Notes: generated from the sequence alone by a model not told the origin. Positions 1 to 12,300 are shown, counted from the first letter of the stretch. The stretch is DNA of 64,000 nucleotides from Adiantum capillus-veneris (GCA_014529385.2 CM043963.1:69642912-69706911); one strand, 5' to 3'. Numbers and translations: made by a program.

Positions 1-116
1 AATTGATTTCACCTTTTCTAGTGTCCTTGAGTGCTGAAATTGCCATAAAAAGGGTGGCCACAAGGCTCCATCTACATTAATGATGCAAAACCAATTGACT
101 TCAATAAATTTGTGCT

Positions 117-285
117 TTTTAAGTATCATAGGGGGTAGAGATGCCTACCAGGAGCAAAAAAAATGCTGGCCACAAGGGCGCGCAAATGGCCCATCCAAAA
201 CTAGTGGATGGGCCATTTGCGCGCCCTTGTGGCCAGCATTTTTTTTGCTCCTGGTAGGCATCTCTACCCCCTAGGATACTTAAAA
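117..285. repeat. Long near-perfect inverted repeat (hairpin)
   Basis: Arms at 117-196 and 206-285 are reverse complements over about 80 bases with one visible mismatch (A at about 128 against the base pairing with C on the other arm). The 9-base loop (197-205) contains ACTAGT. Weaker pairing continues a few bases further out. There is no coding content and no clear target duplication. It could be a foldback or MITE-like element, or a young inverted duplication; a transcript would form one long stem that could feed small-RNA production. Structure is certain, origin is not. Confidence 0.9.
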
Positions 286-567
286 TACCTAAATTAGCTG
301 AAATTAACTGAAATTACATACAGTCATATCATTACAAAGATAATAGACCCAGAACGGTGTTGTTACTTTAAGCAAAAAAGACAGCTTATTGAAACAAAAA
401 GAATTTGCAAGATAGAGAGATAATTCCAAATATTTTTTATTACTTCCAAAATGGTGATTTTACATCATGTATCTGAGGAGTTCATAATTTTCCTGACCAT
501 TTCCTGGCGCCTATTTTGTGCATAAGGCAACTCCCCAGTCAAGAGGGACTACACTATGTCCTTTGGG
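286..567. other. Intergenic, nothing recognised
   Basis: AT-rich sequence with no supportable gene or repeat. Confidence 0.5.
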
Positions 568-2025
568 TCAGTTGAGCCAATGGAGGGCAATCACTTTACC
601 ACGAAAGCCAGTGCCAAACGCTGTGCATACAAGGGATCTACGCACTAGGAACACTTGATGTGTAGTTTGAGCAATGGTGCTAAAACACAAAAACTTGCTC
701 AAAGCTTTCAAAGACCAAGTCATAAAATGGGCTTGGGGAGTAAATTCATTATGGATAATTTCCACATCACCAGGGGGGAGTTGTCCTAGGTAATGCGCAA
801 GGGAAGCTTGAGGTCCAAAGCCCATTCGCTTGCCACCCGTCCTTGCAGCAAAATCATCAAGCTCCACGACATCTTGTCATAAACCGATGAAGGTTGAGAA
901 AAAAGACAATGAAGGATAAAATAGTAACATGAAAATTAGGATACATTTTACCTCCTGCTCCTTGTCGTCCTCCTCCCTGTTTCCCTTTGCATCCAAGTCA
1001 ATGCTCCCATGCACCGCATATACGAGCTTTGGATCATCAGATGGGAGGTTGCATAATGGCATAGGCATCCTAGCAGCCTCAACCCTGGCTTGCGTGACTT
1101 GGAATTCTTCCTCAGCCACGTGCAACTGCTCTGCTATCAGGACCTCCACACATACAACTGCAATAGTGTCCGCAACAAAGTCCCCAACTGGCAAGAGCTT
1201 GCTTTCTAGGGCATCTAGCGTATTGTCTAAGGGACATTTGGTGTTGTTGCATAGCACGCTCAAGCATTCATCCATGCGCACGCGAAATGATTTCTCCCAA
1301 TCATGTATAAACACATACTCCTCCCCATCCACTACCACTGACGAGAAGCGGCTGATTTCTACCTCTCGGATAGCCACATTCGTCAGTGGTAGTGGCACTG
1401 GAGTGTCACTAGGACCAGCCACAACTATGGATTTCTCAAACACTTCCTCGAGACCCTTGAGGTACTAGAGCCGGAGTGTCTTTCCTTCTGGTGCAAGGTT
1501 CATGGGGATAACCTACTGCTCCTTGGTGTCCTTGATAAAGGACCCAACCTGAAGGTGTGGTAAGCGGAGCTCCTCCAAATCAGGTTCCTTGCTCACCAAG
1601 AAGATAAATGTTGCGAGCCTAGAAAGGTACTCCACCCCCAACTTGCGCTTCTTGAGCGCTGACATCCCTAGGGCTTGCTCGTCCAAGTAATGGCATGCAT
1701 CGGTGGCAATTTCTTGGAATCGTTGCAACCTCTTGGAGAATGGGCGATGACCTTTGTGTATATAGCACAAATGATCGCAAGGCACCCAGATCCCTGCATG
1801 TGGGGAGATAAATACATAATATTTTATGAAGTGCTCCTCCATGAACGCAAAAATCTCCGCAAATGCATCCATGTAAAGGGCAATTGTGGCGTCAAGGTCA
1901 GGGAGACATGTAAAAAAGGTGTGGAGGTCCAACTTCCCTTTGTATTTGGTGTCCTCGAGGAAGAGGATGAAGCGTGACAAAGGGGTGGATGTGGCTGTAG
2001 ATGCAAAGGCTGTGGAAGCATCCAT
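568..2025 (-). pseudogene. Decayed protein gene, family unknown
   Basis: A single minus-strand frame runs from an ATG at 2025 (MDASTAF) to about 877, broken only by two TAG codons (1513-1515 and 1465-1467). Coding resumes at 867 and ends at 568. Between the two parts lies a GT-AG interval (951 down to 873, 79 bases) that looks like an intron, but joining there needs a one-base shift, so one indel is likely. The protein is acidic and mixed helical (FLEDTKYKGKLDLHTFF, LKKRKLGVEYLSRLATFIF) with no domain I recognise. A TATA box sits 82-91 bases upstream of the ATG. The first 180 residues weakly recall the all-helical glycolipid-transfer fold, but key residues are not evident and I do not assign it. 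Confidence 0.55.
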
Positions 2026-2106
2026 GTCTAGACTAGGGTGTAGATAGAGAGTGGAGGAGCTCAAGAGTTGCAAAAGTGAAAATAGTGAATGAGTTAGGTG
2101 GCCCCC

Positions 2107-2116
2107 CTTTTATAAT
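2107..2116 (-). promoter_or_regulatory. TATA box of the 568-2025 gene
   Basis: The minus strand reads ATTATAAAAG. It lies 82-91 bases upstream of the ATG at 2025, leaving a 5' leader of about 50 bases, a normal plant core-promoter layout. Confidence 0.55.
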
Positions 2117-3929
2117 GGACCCTTTTTTAAAGACATAAAAAAAGGCACTTTCACCAAAAGATGATTTCTCATCTCAATGCGAAAAATTATATTCAAAGGC
2201 ATGATTGTTGAAACAAATCATGTTGATTACATCGGGGATCGTTGGTATAGCCAAACTATGTCGACCCAAGAAAGTGCTAACAACAGGTGTATGGCAATAT
2301 GCAGGAAGGTGTCAGAGTGCTTAGCCATGTTCAAGATGCAGATTGAAACAAAGGCGCCTACTATGTGCATGTCACATATGGCATGTAGCAGGTCAATGAT
2401 GGTTTTATGCTCTGCTTGTCGGAATGTTTAGGGATGCCTAAAATGTAGCCGTCGATGAGCTTTGTGACTTGGCCTTTACGGCTTCTCCTTTGGAGGTCTT
2501 GAGAGAAGTTCAAGCTCAGTGGGAATGCCCTCAAAAAAAGGCACTGTATTTTTGGAAGGCTTTGATTATTCTAAGACATGCAACTATTCAAAGGCGGGTC
2601 GCCCAGGAATAGGAAACTGCAGATGCATGATGGGAGAGGAGCTGCTTGACGGGAGACATCGGTGGCGGGCAAGTCAAAAAAGTTGGAGATTTTGGTGTGT
2701 GCAAGGGGGCCAATCTCCAAGCTTTTCACAAAAAAACTATTAACATAAAGATATAAGGGTAATCTGCAATCGATGTGCAGGGGTAGGAAGGGCCGCCACC
2801 TATGTGGTTTTGCATGAGGAGAGGCCACCAAGGGCACACGCAGTGGAGGGGGAGGCTCGTTATACTGATGGGGGAGCCATGCAAGAAGGGGAGAGAGAAG
2901 GAGGCCGAGGAGGGCAGTAGGGGGGGTACACCATGAGGTGGTGGCTCTGAGGACAACGCAGTACAAGGGATGAAGGCGCTGCTAAAGCGAAGCAGGAGCC
3001 CGCCTTACTGAGAGGATAAGGCCACAAGGGTTGCAGGGAGGGAAACTTTTGTGTGGAACAAGGGGCCATGCAGGGGAGGTGGCGGGCCTAAGTTGGCTGC
3101 CATGCAGCGCTGCAGTGCAACGAGGTGATGGGGATGAGAACAAGGGGTGCTGAGCATGGTGTCAATGATTGGATTCAACGAGGGGTTGCGTAAGGCAGAA
3201 GACGGGCCAAAAGCGGCATGTGCTTAGAGGAAAGCCGAGGGAGGGCTGAGCTCAGAGGAGGTGAACAGGGTTGCCATCTATGAAGACAAAAGCAAGAGAA
3301 GCCAGGGATATCAGATTGGTCATGAGCTATGCCAAGGAGCCCATAGTGCACACGAGGAGGAAGAGGGCTGCCAGCTAAGAGCTGCCTTTGAAGGAGAAGA
3401 AAGCCAAGGATCGCACCATAGCGGTTGATGCCATCATCGTATCTAGATGTTTTTTTGGTGATGCATAGAGTCTTCTCGAGTGGTTTGAATTCTATCGTCC
3501 TTTCCATCTAGTCTTGTGCAGTGAGTCCGTGGTAGCGTTGGCTCCGGACAGGGTGTGTGTAAGTGTACAGAGACAGGAAAAACGGTTATGTTTTGAGATT
3601 AGGATTGTGTAAGTTTGAGGCGTGTGTCACCTGCCTATACACGTGCATTTACATGTTGGGGGATCTGCATGCATCCGTTGGTGTCGGGTTATGATGATTG
3701 GTTGAAGGGTTTCTTGTACTGAAGTGTTCATGTGTGAGTGTGTGTATTGGTGATTGCTCGAGGGCGGTCTATGTTGTGAAGGTCGACAGAAGATGTGCAT
3801 ATGTGTGTGATTCTGTGTGGCTTGGGGTGTTGGATACTTGTTGGGCTATAGAGAGGCAGTTAGCTTGTGTATCTGGTGTGTTCCCATTTTCCCCATCCCA
3901 TCGTTTTGAAAATTGCAAGAGTTACAAAG
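2117..3929. other. Intergenic, no supportable gene
   Basis: Several open frames occur (for example 2571-2966 minus, 3175-3507 minus, 2177-2431 plus) but they have low-complexity or shadow-like composition and no motif. The 2880-3500 part is purine-rich; 3540-3870 is rich in TGTG. Confidence 0.4.
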
Positions 3930-4340
3930 TTATAAGATCAATAGCATAGTTCCATCCATCCCCCAGTCCTCCTCAACCTTCAATTTCTCTTCCATTCTCT
4001 TCCAAATCTGCGGACATTCATTACAATAAGCATCCAATGATCGACAAACCATGATGTATTGAAAATGTGGTGGAAGGATTCTCACCTTGTGACCTTGTAA
4101 ACAAAATTGTGCTTGTTGAAGGGCCTCAAAAACCATAATAACCAAATGTTCTTGCACATTACTGAGAGTCCAATGCTTGTTCACTTGGACTGTCTCCAAA
4201 GCATCGTTGGGCATCTTCACTGCAATGTCAAATCTTGCAATAGCACCGTCTACACTCTGTAAGGGAGTCCACACTCCAAGCTTGCACATCCAAGGATCAT
4301 AGTGAACTTGTATGTACAAGGAGGTGCGGGATTTCAAATA

Positions 4341-4344
4341 GCGC
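4341..4344. other. Target site duplication, left copy
   Basis: GCGC (or AGCGC from 4340, since the LTR terminal A is ambiguous) repeats at 12555-12558 right after the 3' LTR. It marks a single intact insertion event. Confidence 0.75.
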
Positions 4345-5481
4345 TGTTTTTTTTGGAGCACGGGATTGTGCATATGTACATACACATGCATGGTGCATCA
4401 AATAAAGAATTGCCCATTTTCCGGAGCCAGGTGGTTACGTGGGGCCCACATGTGTACAGGTAGGATAGCATGTACATAGTGCATCAATTTTCACTATCAC
4501 CAGTACCAGTGTGTTTTTTCTATAATAATGAGGAGTTGATAGCTCATAAAACTTCTCAAGGAAGCTATCCGCAGGACGACGACATGAGGTAAGCAGGTGC
4601 GTCAGATGGCATCTAGTGGCGTCAGGAGGTTGAATGGGGTCAATACTTGCACGTGGAGAAGTACAGGCACATTATGGATGTTTTCTTGTGATAATTATGC
4701 AGAAAGTTCATCATGAGGCCATCTTTTGGGGCCACTTCACGTGGTCGCGGGATGCATTATTGAAAAATTTGAGTGCCACGTGTGCGGATGGATGCAGCAG
4801 GGTGACAACTATGTACTACGAGGTCACTTTTTGGCCTCTTCAGGGTCCGTTTGAGGTCACCTAAAAGGCCATGGGTGCCCAAGTAATAAAGCTAAGTGTG
4901 GGAACTGAAAAAGCTGAGAGAAGACCAGAAAAAAAGTGGAGAAGAGAGGAGGAACAGTCGCAATTTTATTTTTGCTCATTTTGGAGCCTGTTTTGGCCGT
5001 AAACTGCTCATCTGAGGTCGGATTTGAGCACTTTGACACTGTAGACTGGGGTTTTGGGCCGTTCTGAACACGATTTCACTATCCATTTTGCCAAATTCCT
5101 CACTCTTTTTTTGTCGTTTTTCTGTGTAATCTTCTCTAGTGAGTGAAGCCTCTGCTTAACTTTGTGGTTGTATCTGGTGTATTTCTTAAATACTGTGTAA
5201 AATATTTTCCCCATTGGTGTTGGCACAAGCTCATTTGTATTTAAACATAAAAAATTCTTCTCTTTTGAGCTGAGTTTTTGGGTGTGTGTGTGTGCGTGTG
5301 TCTCTGTGTTGAGTGGGCAAGTGGGAAGTCTCTCTCCTCTCACTCCATTGGTGTGTTCCCTGTCTCGGCCAGGTGGATTGTGTAAGCCGAGTGGTGCCCC
5401 ATAGTGTGTGTGTGTCTATCCTTCCAAGAGTGTGTGTAGGGTCAGTATAGAGGCGTTCTGTGTGTTTCCATCTCACTCACA
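4345..5481 (+). repeat. 5' LTR of the Tat-type element
   Basis: About 1137 bases, starting TGTTTTTTTTGGAGCA and ending ...CTCACTCACA. It matches the 3' LTR at both ends, but carries about 500 bases (roughly 4779-5281) that the 3' LTR lacks. A 76-codon open frame inside it (4634-4864) has a homologous frame in the 3' LTR and is probably not a gene. Confidence 0.85.
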
Positions 5482-5487
5482 TTCTTT

Positions 5488-5505
5488 TGGTGCCCCCACG
5501 GAGGA
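5488..5505 (+). other. Probable primer binding site
   Basis: TGGTGCCCCCACGGAGGA lies six bases after the 5' LTR end and starts with TGG, as expected for pairing to a tRNA 3' CCA end. The tRNA cannot be named without a tRNA set. Confidence 0.5.
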
Positions 5506-5529
5506 TCTTCTTCGAGTGACCTCAGCTTC

Positions 5530-5610
5530 GGGATTACAGGTTGCAGATTACAGGTTACAGGTTACAGGGACAGGTACAGGTACAGGTATAGGTGATTCAC
5601 ATAGGTACAC
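5530..5610 (+). repeat. Short ACAGG-type tandem repeats in the element leader
   Basis: Iterations of ATTACAGGTT / GGTACA follow the PBS, in the 5' leader. The rest of the leader (5611-6452) shows no coding sequence. Confidence 0.6.
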
Positions 5611-6452
5611 GTAGCTGGAGTAGAGTGATACACTGACGGTGGTAGTCACTTGCAGTTGCCGTGGGTATGCATCATTTGGCGCCTGTTTGAGCGCATTGTC
5701 TGCTAGTATTGTACGTTACTTGTGGAAACTGCCATTGTACACCTTTGTGGAGCCATACTTGGTTTTATTTGGCATTCCCAGCCATTTCTGAGACTTGGTC
5801 TGGAAGATAGTCATTTCTGAGACTTAACTATACGTGATTTGCATAAGCCTTTGTGTGAGGGTCGATAGCGTGAGGTTTTATTGAGCTGGGGGATTCTCAA
5901 ATGTGGAGATCCTTTCGGTGATACAGGTAGCTGGAGCACCCTTTTCGTGACCTCTCCATAGGCTATGTACTAGTGATTCCTACTTGATGATCGGGTTCCA
6001 TTGTTGGCAGTTTATGCATACATATACAGTCTATATTTTGGGTTCTCACTGCTCTACTTCTAAGGAAACTCTGTCAAAATTTTTCCAAGTTATAATGGCT
6101 TGTCTTTTGGTCTTTTAAGCCATTTATGCTGTTATGCTGCTGAAATTCTGGCAAAATCAAAGGATTAGTTAAGTGTGCTTTCTTGGAAGCTGCATGGTTG
6201 GCTTTAATGGATGATCAAAATGGCCCTCAATTCACTCCTTTTCATTGAACTCAAAGAATCCAGATAAATTTTCATGTGTCCAGGAAGATTCTTTTCGAGT
6301 AGCACAAGTCTTTATGTTCGGGCCACGAAGATTAAGAGAGATCCTGGAATGTCCTTTGCCTGTTGTAATTCCGATGATTAACTATGAAAACTCATTTGAT
6401 GTGCATGTGTTTGTCCTTATCTAAAGTTGAGCTCCATTGAAGTTTCTGGGAA

Positions 6453-7799
6453 TTGAGTCAGTCAAAAGTTTTGGGTTCTTGCACGTGTGTTCGAAGGGTT
6501 TCTCAAAGCATAGTAACTTGGGTAGCCATGCCTTTCTCTTATCCGGAGTTTCATGGAAGAAGTGATGAAGATGTGGAAGACTTTTTGGAAAAGATGGAGG
6601 TTGCCTGCATTAGCAACCAGATTCATGACCCTGCGTAAATGTTACGTCTTCTCCAAATCTTTTTGAAGAGTGATGCACGAGTTTGGTCCAAAGCATTTGA
6701 AGAGGAGCTGCGTGCGGTTGATCCACCCGTAAGGTTGAGTTGGGACAATCTACGGCATGGGCTGGAAGTGGAGTTTGTGAAGATAGAAGATCCTGACAAA
6801 GTGTGGCAAGAAGTACAAGGTTTGGTGCAAAAGGAAGGTGAGCTAGTAGATGCATACATACGTAAGTTTTCATTGGCATGGGAGCGGATGTGCAAGGCCT
6901 TAGCACCACAGGTACCCCCTCCTGACATGATGAAGAAGGATAGGTTCTTGGCTGGTCTTTGGGAGAATATACGTTGGAGAGTGGAGCTAAAGAAGCCTAG
7001 GAGATATGAAGATGCATTGGAAGTGGCAAGGAACAAAGAGTGGAAGTTGAGGAAAATGAGCCAGCTAGGAGTAGAGTCTTTGCCCATCAGGTCTGAGTTT
7101 CAGCCTATGGACTCTTTACAAGGTCACATGCTAGGGGTTCATCATGAATCAGTGGTTTTTGTTACTCCTCAGGTTATGCCAGCAGTGGTCACTACAGCAG
7201 TGCAAGATGATGGGCTAAGGCAAGACATGAGGCAAGTGGTAGATTTAATGAAGAATCTCAGCCTAAACATGCTAGGTCAGGTGGAAATAATCGAGGTTGA
7301 GGGAGGTTTGCAAATCAGCCAGGAGGTGAAGAAAAACCTAGGAATGGTGTTGGACAAAATAATGGTAGATTCTAGAGGTAGACGTCCACATGTTATAATT
7401 GTGGAGAGTTGGGACACATCAGCCCGCAATGTGATAAGCCACCAAGGATGGGGGGAGACATGTCCATTGCCAAGACAGGTGCTAACTAGATCAAATGATT
7501 ATGGCATTGAAATTAACGGAGATGAAAGAACCAGTGGATTAACCCAGGAGGGAAAGGGAAAGACAAAAGTGATAAGTGTAGTCACCTTGGAGAAGGCATC
7601 AAAGCTAGAGGATACATTAGTAATGCCTATTGGGAAGAGGACCACAGAGGACAAGGAAGGAAGAAGTGCCCCAGGTCCTAGTAAGAAGAAGGGAAAGATT
7701 CATGAAGGCGAGGATGTCAAGGCCAAGAGAAAAAGGAGGGCTCGTCGGAAAGTTTCATGTTTCAGATTTTCCACTAGGGGATGGGCAATTAAGTTATGA
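6453..7799 (+). pseudogene. gag of the Tat-type element
   Basis: The likely start is the Met at 6529 (MPFSYPEFHGRSDEDVEDF). A TAA at 6636-6638 interrupts, and the same frame continues with the retrotransposon gag domain (WSKAFEEEL ... VDAYIRKFSLAWERM ... RRYEDALEVARNKEWKL). A CX2CX4HX4C zinc knuckle (CYNCGELGHISPQC) is encoded at 7391-7432 in another frame, so at least one frameshift lies near 7270-7390. The tail is lysine/arginine-rich. Confidence 0.85.
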
Positions 7800-7857
7800 C
7801 TTGAAGGAGGACTTGACGAGAAGGAAGGCAAATGTTACTTTTGGGTAGCTTATATAG

Positions 7858-8667
7858 ATGGTGCCTAAGCTAAAGCGACAATGGAAGAGGATGGTTAACC
7901 CAATGGAGAAAGAGCCAGAGAGAGGTTCAGTGAAGGTGTTGGCGTTGGATGAGCTACCAGACATTTTTCCAATAGTAGATGTGTGGCATAAAAGAAAAAA
8001 CCTAGGACAAGGTTATGTGGATGGTGGAGCCCAAATATGTGTCATTACACACTCATGCGTTGAGAAGATGGGTCTTACAGTGACTGGGGTGTCAGGTTTT
8101 TGGATCAGATTGGCAAACCATCAAAAAGTAAAATGTTTGGGTGTTGTAAAGAGCTTAGACGTGGAGGCGTATGATGCAAAGGTAGTGGTTGATTTTCATG
8201 TGATGCCAGCGAGGTTGGGAGCATATCCTATTATATTGGGCAGACCATGGTTATGTGCAGTGGGAGCTGTTCAAAATTGGCAACGTGGTACGATTAGCCT
8301 CCATGGAAAGACAGGTGCCAAGAAGTTATATAATATGGACACAAGGAAACGATTGGAGGAGCTTTATGAAGATGAGGATGAGTCTAGTGATGAAGACTAT
8401 TCCACCGTGACAGATGAGGACGGTGATAGCACTACCAGCAGTGATGAGGATGCTGATGTTGCATTTCTTTTGATGGACAAAGGAAACCGGGAGTCTGGTT
8501 TAGTTGCATTTGCAAATGAGGTTGAAGATGAAAGCGAAGGGCCTTATGAAGTGATTGAAGGGCTGATGCAAACCAAGGTTGAGTTGTCAAAGAATCAGGC
8601 ATTGATGACACAAATGGTCAGTGGAGACCTTTCAGAAGAAGGAGATATATTTGCACATGCTGGCTAG
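7858..8667 (+). pseudogene. Aspartic protease region of the Tat-type element
   Basis: The active-site segment YVDGGAQICVIT and the later ILGRPWL mark a retropepsin fold (residues about 58-135). An acidic linker (EDEDESSDEDYS...) follows. This frame ends at 8667 and the reverse transcriptase continues in a different frame, so a frameshift lies near 8640. Confidence 0.85.
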
Positions 8668-9432
8668 TTTTCCTGATTTGTTCATTACTTCATATGAAGA
8701 GATCAGAGGGTTCAAAGGTGAAGAGATACATATAGAGCTGAAAGAAGGTGCTAAGCCAGTGCGGAAAAGGCTAAGAAGGATGGGTCAAGAGCAAATGAAA
8801 GCCTTGCGGGAAGAGGTGGATAAGTTATTGAAGGCAGGGTTCATAGTCCCATTGGAAACCACAGAATGCGTGAGTCCAGTAGTAGTCAATCCAAAGAAGG
8901 ATGGAAAGTGGAGGATTTGTGTACATTTTAAACCCTTAAATGCAGCCACTAAGAAGAACCCATATCCTCTCCCATTCATCGATCAGATCTTGGATTCAGT
9001 GGCAGGGTATGAGAGGTACAGTGTGTGTGATGGTTTTTCAGGCTATTTTCAGTTGAAGATTGCTCTTAAAGACCGAACAAAGACAGCTTTTATTATGCCG
9101 TGGGGTTGTTATTGTTACACGGTATTGCCATTTGGGTTGACAAATGGATCATATTTCTATCAAGAGAGAGCAAATTGGGTATTGGAACCATTCATTGGCA
9201 ATTGTGTTAAAGCCAATACCATGAGAAGCTGCAGATGGTATTGGCCTGGTATGATGAATGTGGAGGACAACTAAATCCAAAGAAATGTCATCTAGCACAG
9301 CCAAGGGTGAAATTATTGGGCCATATGGTGTCAGAAAATGGCATTGAGGCTGATCCAGACAAGGTTAAGTCTATTATTCTTCTTCCATCACCTACGAGTA
9401 CAAAGCAATTGGAAACTTTATACAAAAAGTGA
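8621..9432 (+). pseudogene. Reverse transcriptase of the Tat-type element, active site lost
   Basis: Motifs run in order: LLKAGFIVPLETTECVSPVV, KKDGKWRICV, NPYPLPFIDQILD, YSVCDGFSGYFQL, TAFIMPWG, VLPFGLTNG. After ANWVLEPFIGN the reading breaks (about 9194-9235) and resumes in another frame at LNPKKCHLAQPRVKLLGHMV. The metal-binding YxDD segment that should fall there is absent. Another frameshift lies near 9425. Confidence 0.88.
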
Positions 9433-10430
9433 AGTACATGGCGCGGTTTATTCCATTGTCTTCACACCTCCTTTATCCATTACAGCAAGTGGCAAAGCAT
9501 GACCCATTGCAATGGGATGACTAGTGTGAAGAAGTGTTTCAAAAGGTGAAAGAGGTGTTAGGGGGTCTGTTAGCCATGCAGGCTCCTAATTGGGAGCAAG
9601 TGTTTTATGTAAATCCATCAGTAGGCGATGATGCCATTGGAGCCATGCTATTGCAAAAGGGGAAGGGCATCCATTCTATGAGGCCAGTGTATTGTGCAAG
9701 CCGAGTGAAGTTGGTAGCGGAGAGAAAGTTCTCGAAAGTCGAGCTAGTGATGGCCAGTGTAATATTTGCTTGTCGAAGATTTCGTCATTACTTGCTACCA
9801 TGACCTTTTGTTTTCTTGACAAGTTATGCCTTTTTGCCACAGTTAATTAATGGCACTAACATGCCAAATATGGTGAAGAAATGGGTAATTGAGCAGCAAG
9901 AGTTTGAGTTCTCTTTTCTAGTGGAAGACAGTACAAGGGCTACCTTAGTTGATTTGTTGACTTCCAAGGAGAATCCCCTCCTTGTTAAGGAAGAGGTGGT
10001 GAGAAAGGTAGCTGAAGAAGTGCCACAGATCAGCAATGCACATGTTTTGTTCTTTGATGGCTCATACAGAAAGAGCCATGATGCCGCTTTAGGGGGTATA
10101 GCACTTTATGATCCAGAGGGGAAGCTAGTATGCAAGAGAGGGTTCAAATTGGATGCTCATAGTAACAATGAGGCTGAATATGCTACGTTGGAAGCCGGAT
10201 TACACATTTGTTTGAAGCATGGGGTTAGAAGGTTGAGCATAAAAGGTGATTCCTTGTTAGTTGTGAAGCAAGTGTTGGGTGTGTGGAAGAGCAAGAAGAC
10301 CTCATTGAAGGAAATGTGCTTCAGAATTAAAGGCCTGTTAAAAAATTTTGAGGCATGGAGCATCAGAGACATTGAACATGCTCTAAATGGAGAGGCACAT
10401 GAAGTAGCTCAAAGCATGATTGGGGAGCTA
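9433..10430 (+). pseudogene. Tandem RNase H domains (gypsy type, then second type)
   Basis: First domain, about 9534-9803: VFYVNPSVGDDAIGAMLLQ ... FSKVELVMASVIFACRRFRHYL, preceded by a TAG at 9522-9524 and ended by TGA at 9801. Second domain, about 10030-10420: LFFDGSYRKS ... SNNEAEYATLEAGL ... IKGDSLLVVKQVLG ... EAHEVAQSMIG, with the Asp-Glu-Asp triad visible and His where the last Asp usually is. This second, archaeal-like RNase H is what separates Tat elements from other gypsy elements. Confidence 0.85.
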
Positions 10431-10459
10431 TTTGTGTTGAGGACCACTTTACCTCTTTA

Positions 10460-11833
10460 TCATGGCCAGGAAAGTTTGGCTCAAGAAGAGGAGTTTTTGC
10501 TAACAGGAATCATTCCAAAGGATATTCAGAATTCTAAGAAGTATGATTTTGTGCGTAGATCATACAGGTACAAATTGATTGGTGATGTCTTATACATGAA
10601 AGGGGCTGATCTTGTGTGGAGACGTGTACCTTGGCGGGAGGAGCTTTATAGAGTGTTGGAAGAGAATCATGAAGGTGCATGTGACGGCCATTTTTCTCTA
10701 AAGATCACCTTGTATAAGATCTTGCAAGAGGGGTATGTATGGCCTAGTTTGCACAAGGATGTTCACCATTGGTGTAGGTCTTGCAATAGGTGTCAAGCAT
10801 TTGGGAAGAGAGTGTTGAAGCCAGAGCTACGAAAAACCATTATGGCGTTTGATGTGTTTGAAAAGTGGGGGATTGATGCAATAGGCCCATTACCTATCAC
10901 AAGTAGGAGCAAAAGCTATATTTGACTGCAGTGGACTATGTCTATAGATGGGCAGAGGCCATAGCAGTAAAACAGATCACTGTAAAGGATGTGGCAAAAT
11001 TTGTGTATGATGAAATATGTTGCAAGTTTGGGGTGCCACTGGAGCTACTTTCAGATAAGGGGCCAGGATTTAGAGCTAAACTGCTAGACTTTTTATGCGC
11101 AAAGATGAAGATTAGGCATCAGCATACCGCTCCTTATTATCCGCAGTGTAATGGCTTAAATGAAAGATTCAATGGTGAGTTGGTGCAAATTCTTTCGAAA
11201 GTGACAGAGCACCAAGGAAAGAATTGGGATTTGGAATTGCCTAGTGCATTATGGGCTTACCGTACTTCGGTGAAGACAGGTACAGGGTTTACTCCATTCC
11301 ATTTGGTATATGGAAAGGAAGCAGTATTGCCTGTGGAAGTAGAGTTGCCTACAGCAAAGATGCTAGAGAAGCTGCTTGGGCTGCCTAGTGATGCATTCAA
11401 AGAGAGGCTCTTACAGTTACAAGAAGTTCAGTTGGATAGGATGAGTGCATTGGAACATTATGGGCACATGCAGGATAAGGCTTTGGCAAAAAAAAATGAA
11501 AAGTTAAAAATTAAGGGTATCAAGAAGCATGACTTGGTTTTGCGCTACAACAGTAAGCTGGAAAACACCTTCTAAAAGAAGTTTCAGATTAACTGGGAAG
11601 GTCCTTTCAAGGTAGTGGAGTGTTTTTCGAAAGGTACATATGAGCTGGCTAACCTGGATGGGATTCTACATAAGTCAAGGGTAAATGGTTTTCGTCTGAA
11701 ATTGTATCATGCCAGGTTAATGATGGTGGAGCAAGATGAGATGTTTGTGGAGCAAGTAATGTGTGTGACGGATGAGGAGACCTGTGACGCGGCAAGTCTC
11801 ATATCTCTTTTTGCTGCTACTGATCATGAATGA
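10460..11833 (+). pseudogene. Integrase of the Tat-type element
   Basis: A zinc-binding region (HEGACDGHF ... CRSCNRCQAFGK), then the catalytic core with WGIDAIGPLP, LLSDKGPGF and NGLNERFNGEL (D, D, E). A one-base frameshift at about 10920 separates the first Asp from the rest, and TAA at 11573-11575 cuts off the C-terminal GPF-type domain (INWEGPFKVVECFSKGTYEL). Confidence 0.88.
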
Positions 11834-11840
11834 TCTAGCA

Positions 11841-11861
11841 GGCTAGGGGATGGGCAAATTA
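11841..11861 (+). other. Polypurine tract region
   Basis: GGCTAGGGGATGGGCAAATT directly precedes the 3' LTR. A near copy of this string also occurs internally near 7771. Confidence 0.6.
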
Positions 11862-12300
11862 TGTTAGGAGTTTTTTGGAGCAAGGGATTGTGCATATGTA
11901 CATACACATGCATGGTGCATCAAATAACGAATTTCCCATTTTTCCAAGCCACAGGGTTACGTGGGGCCCACATGTGTACAGGTAGGACAGCATGTACATA
12001 GTGCATCGATTTTCACTATCACCAGTACCAGTGTTTTTTTTTTATAATAATGAGGAGTTGATAGCACGTAAAAATTCTCGAGGAAGCTATCCGCGGGCCG
12101 ACGACATGAGGTAAGCAAGTGCGTCAGATGGAATCTAGTGGCGTCAGGAGGTTGAATGGGGTCGATACTTACACGTGGAGAAGTGCAAGCACAACGTGGA
12201 TATTTTCTTGTGATAATTATGCAGAAAGGTCATCATGAGGACCATATTTTGGGGCCACTTCACGTGGTGGCGGGATGCATTATTGAAAAAGCTGAGTGCC

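Noticed and set aside
929-1468. A 179-codon plus-strand frame
   Set aside because: Antisense shadow of the minus-strand gene, which has the TATA box and better protein character.
568-2025. Glycolipid-transfer-like fold for the decayed gene
   Set aside because: Only a vague helical pattern; the substrate-binding Asp, Asn, Lys, Trp and His positions could not be located.
2571-3507. Proline-rich minus-strand proteins
   Set aside because: Frames come from purine-rich sequence, overlap each other in several frames and have no motif or promoter.
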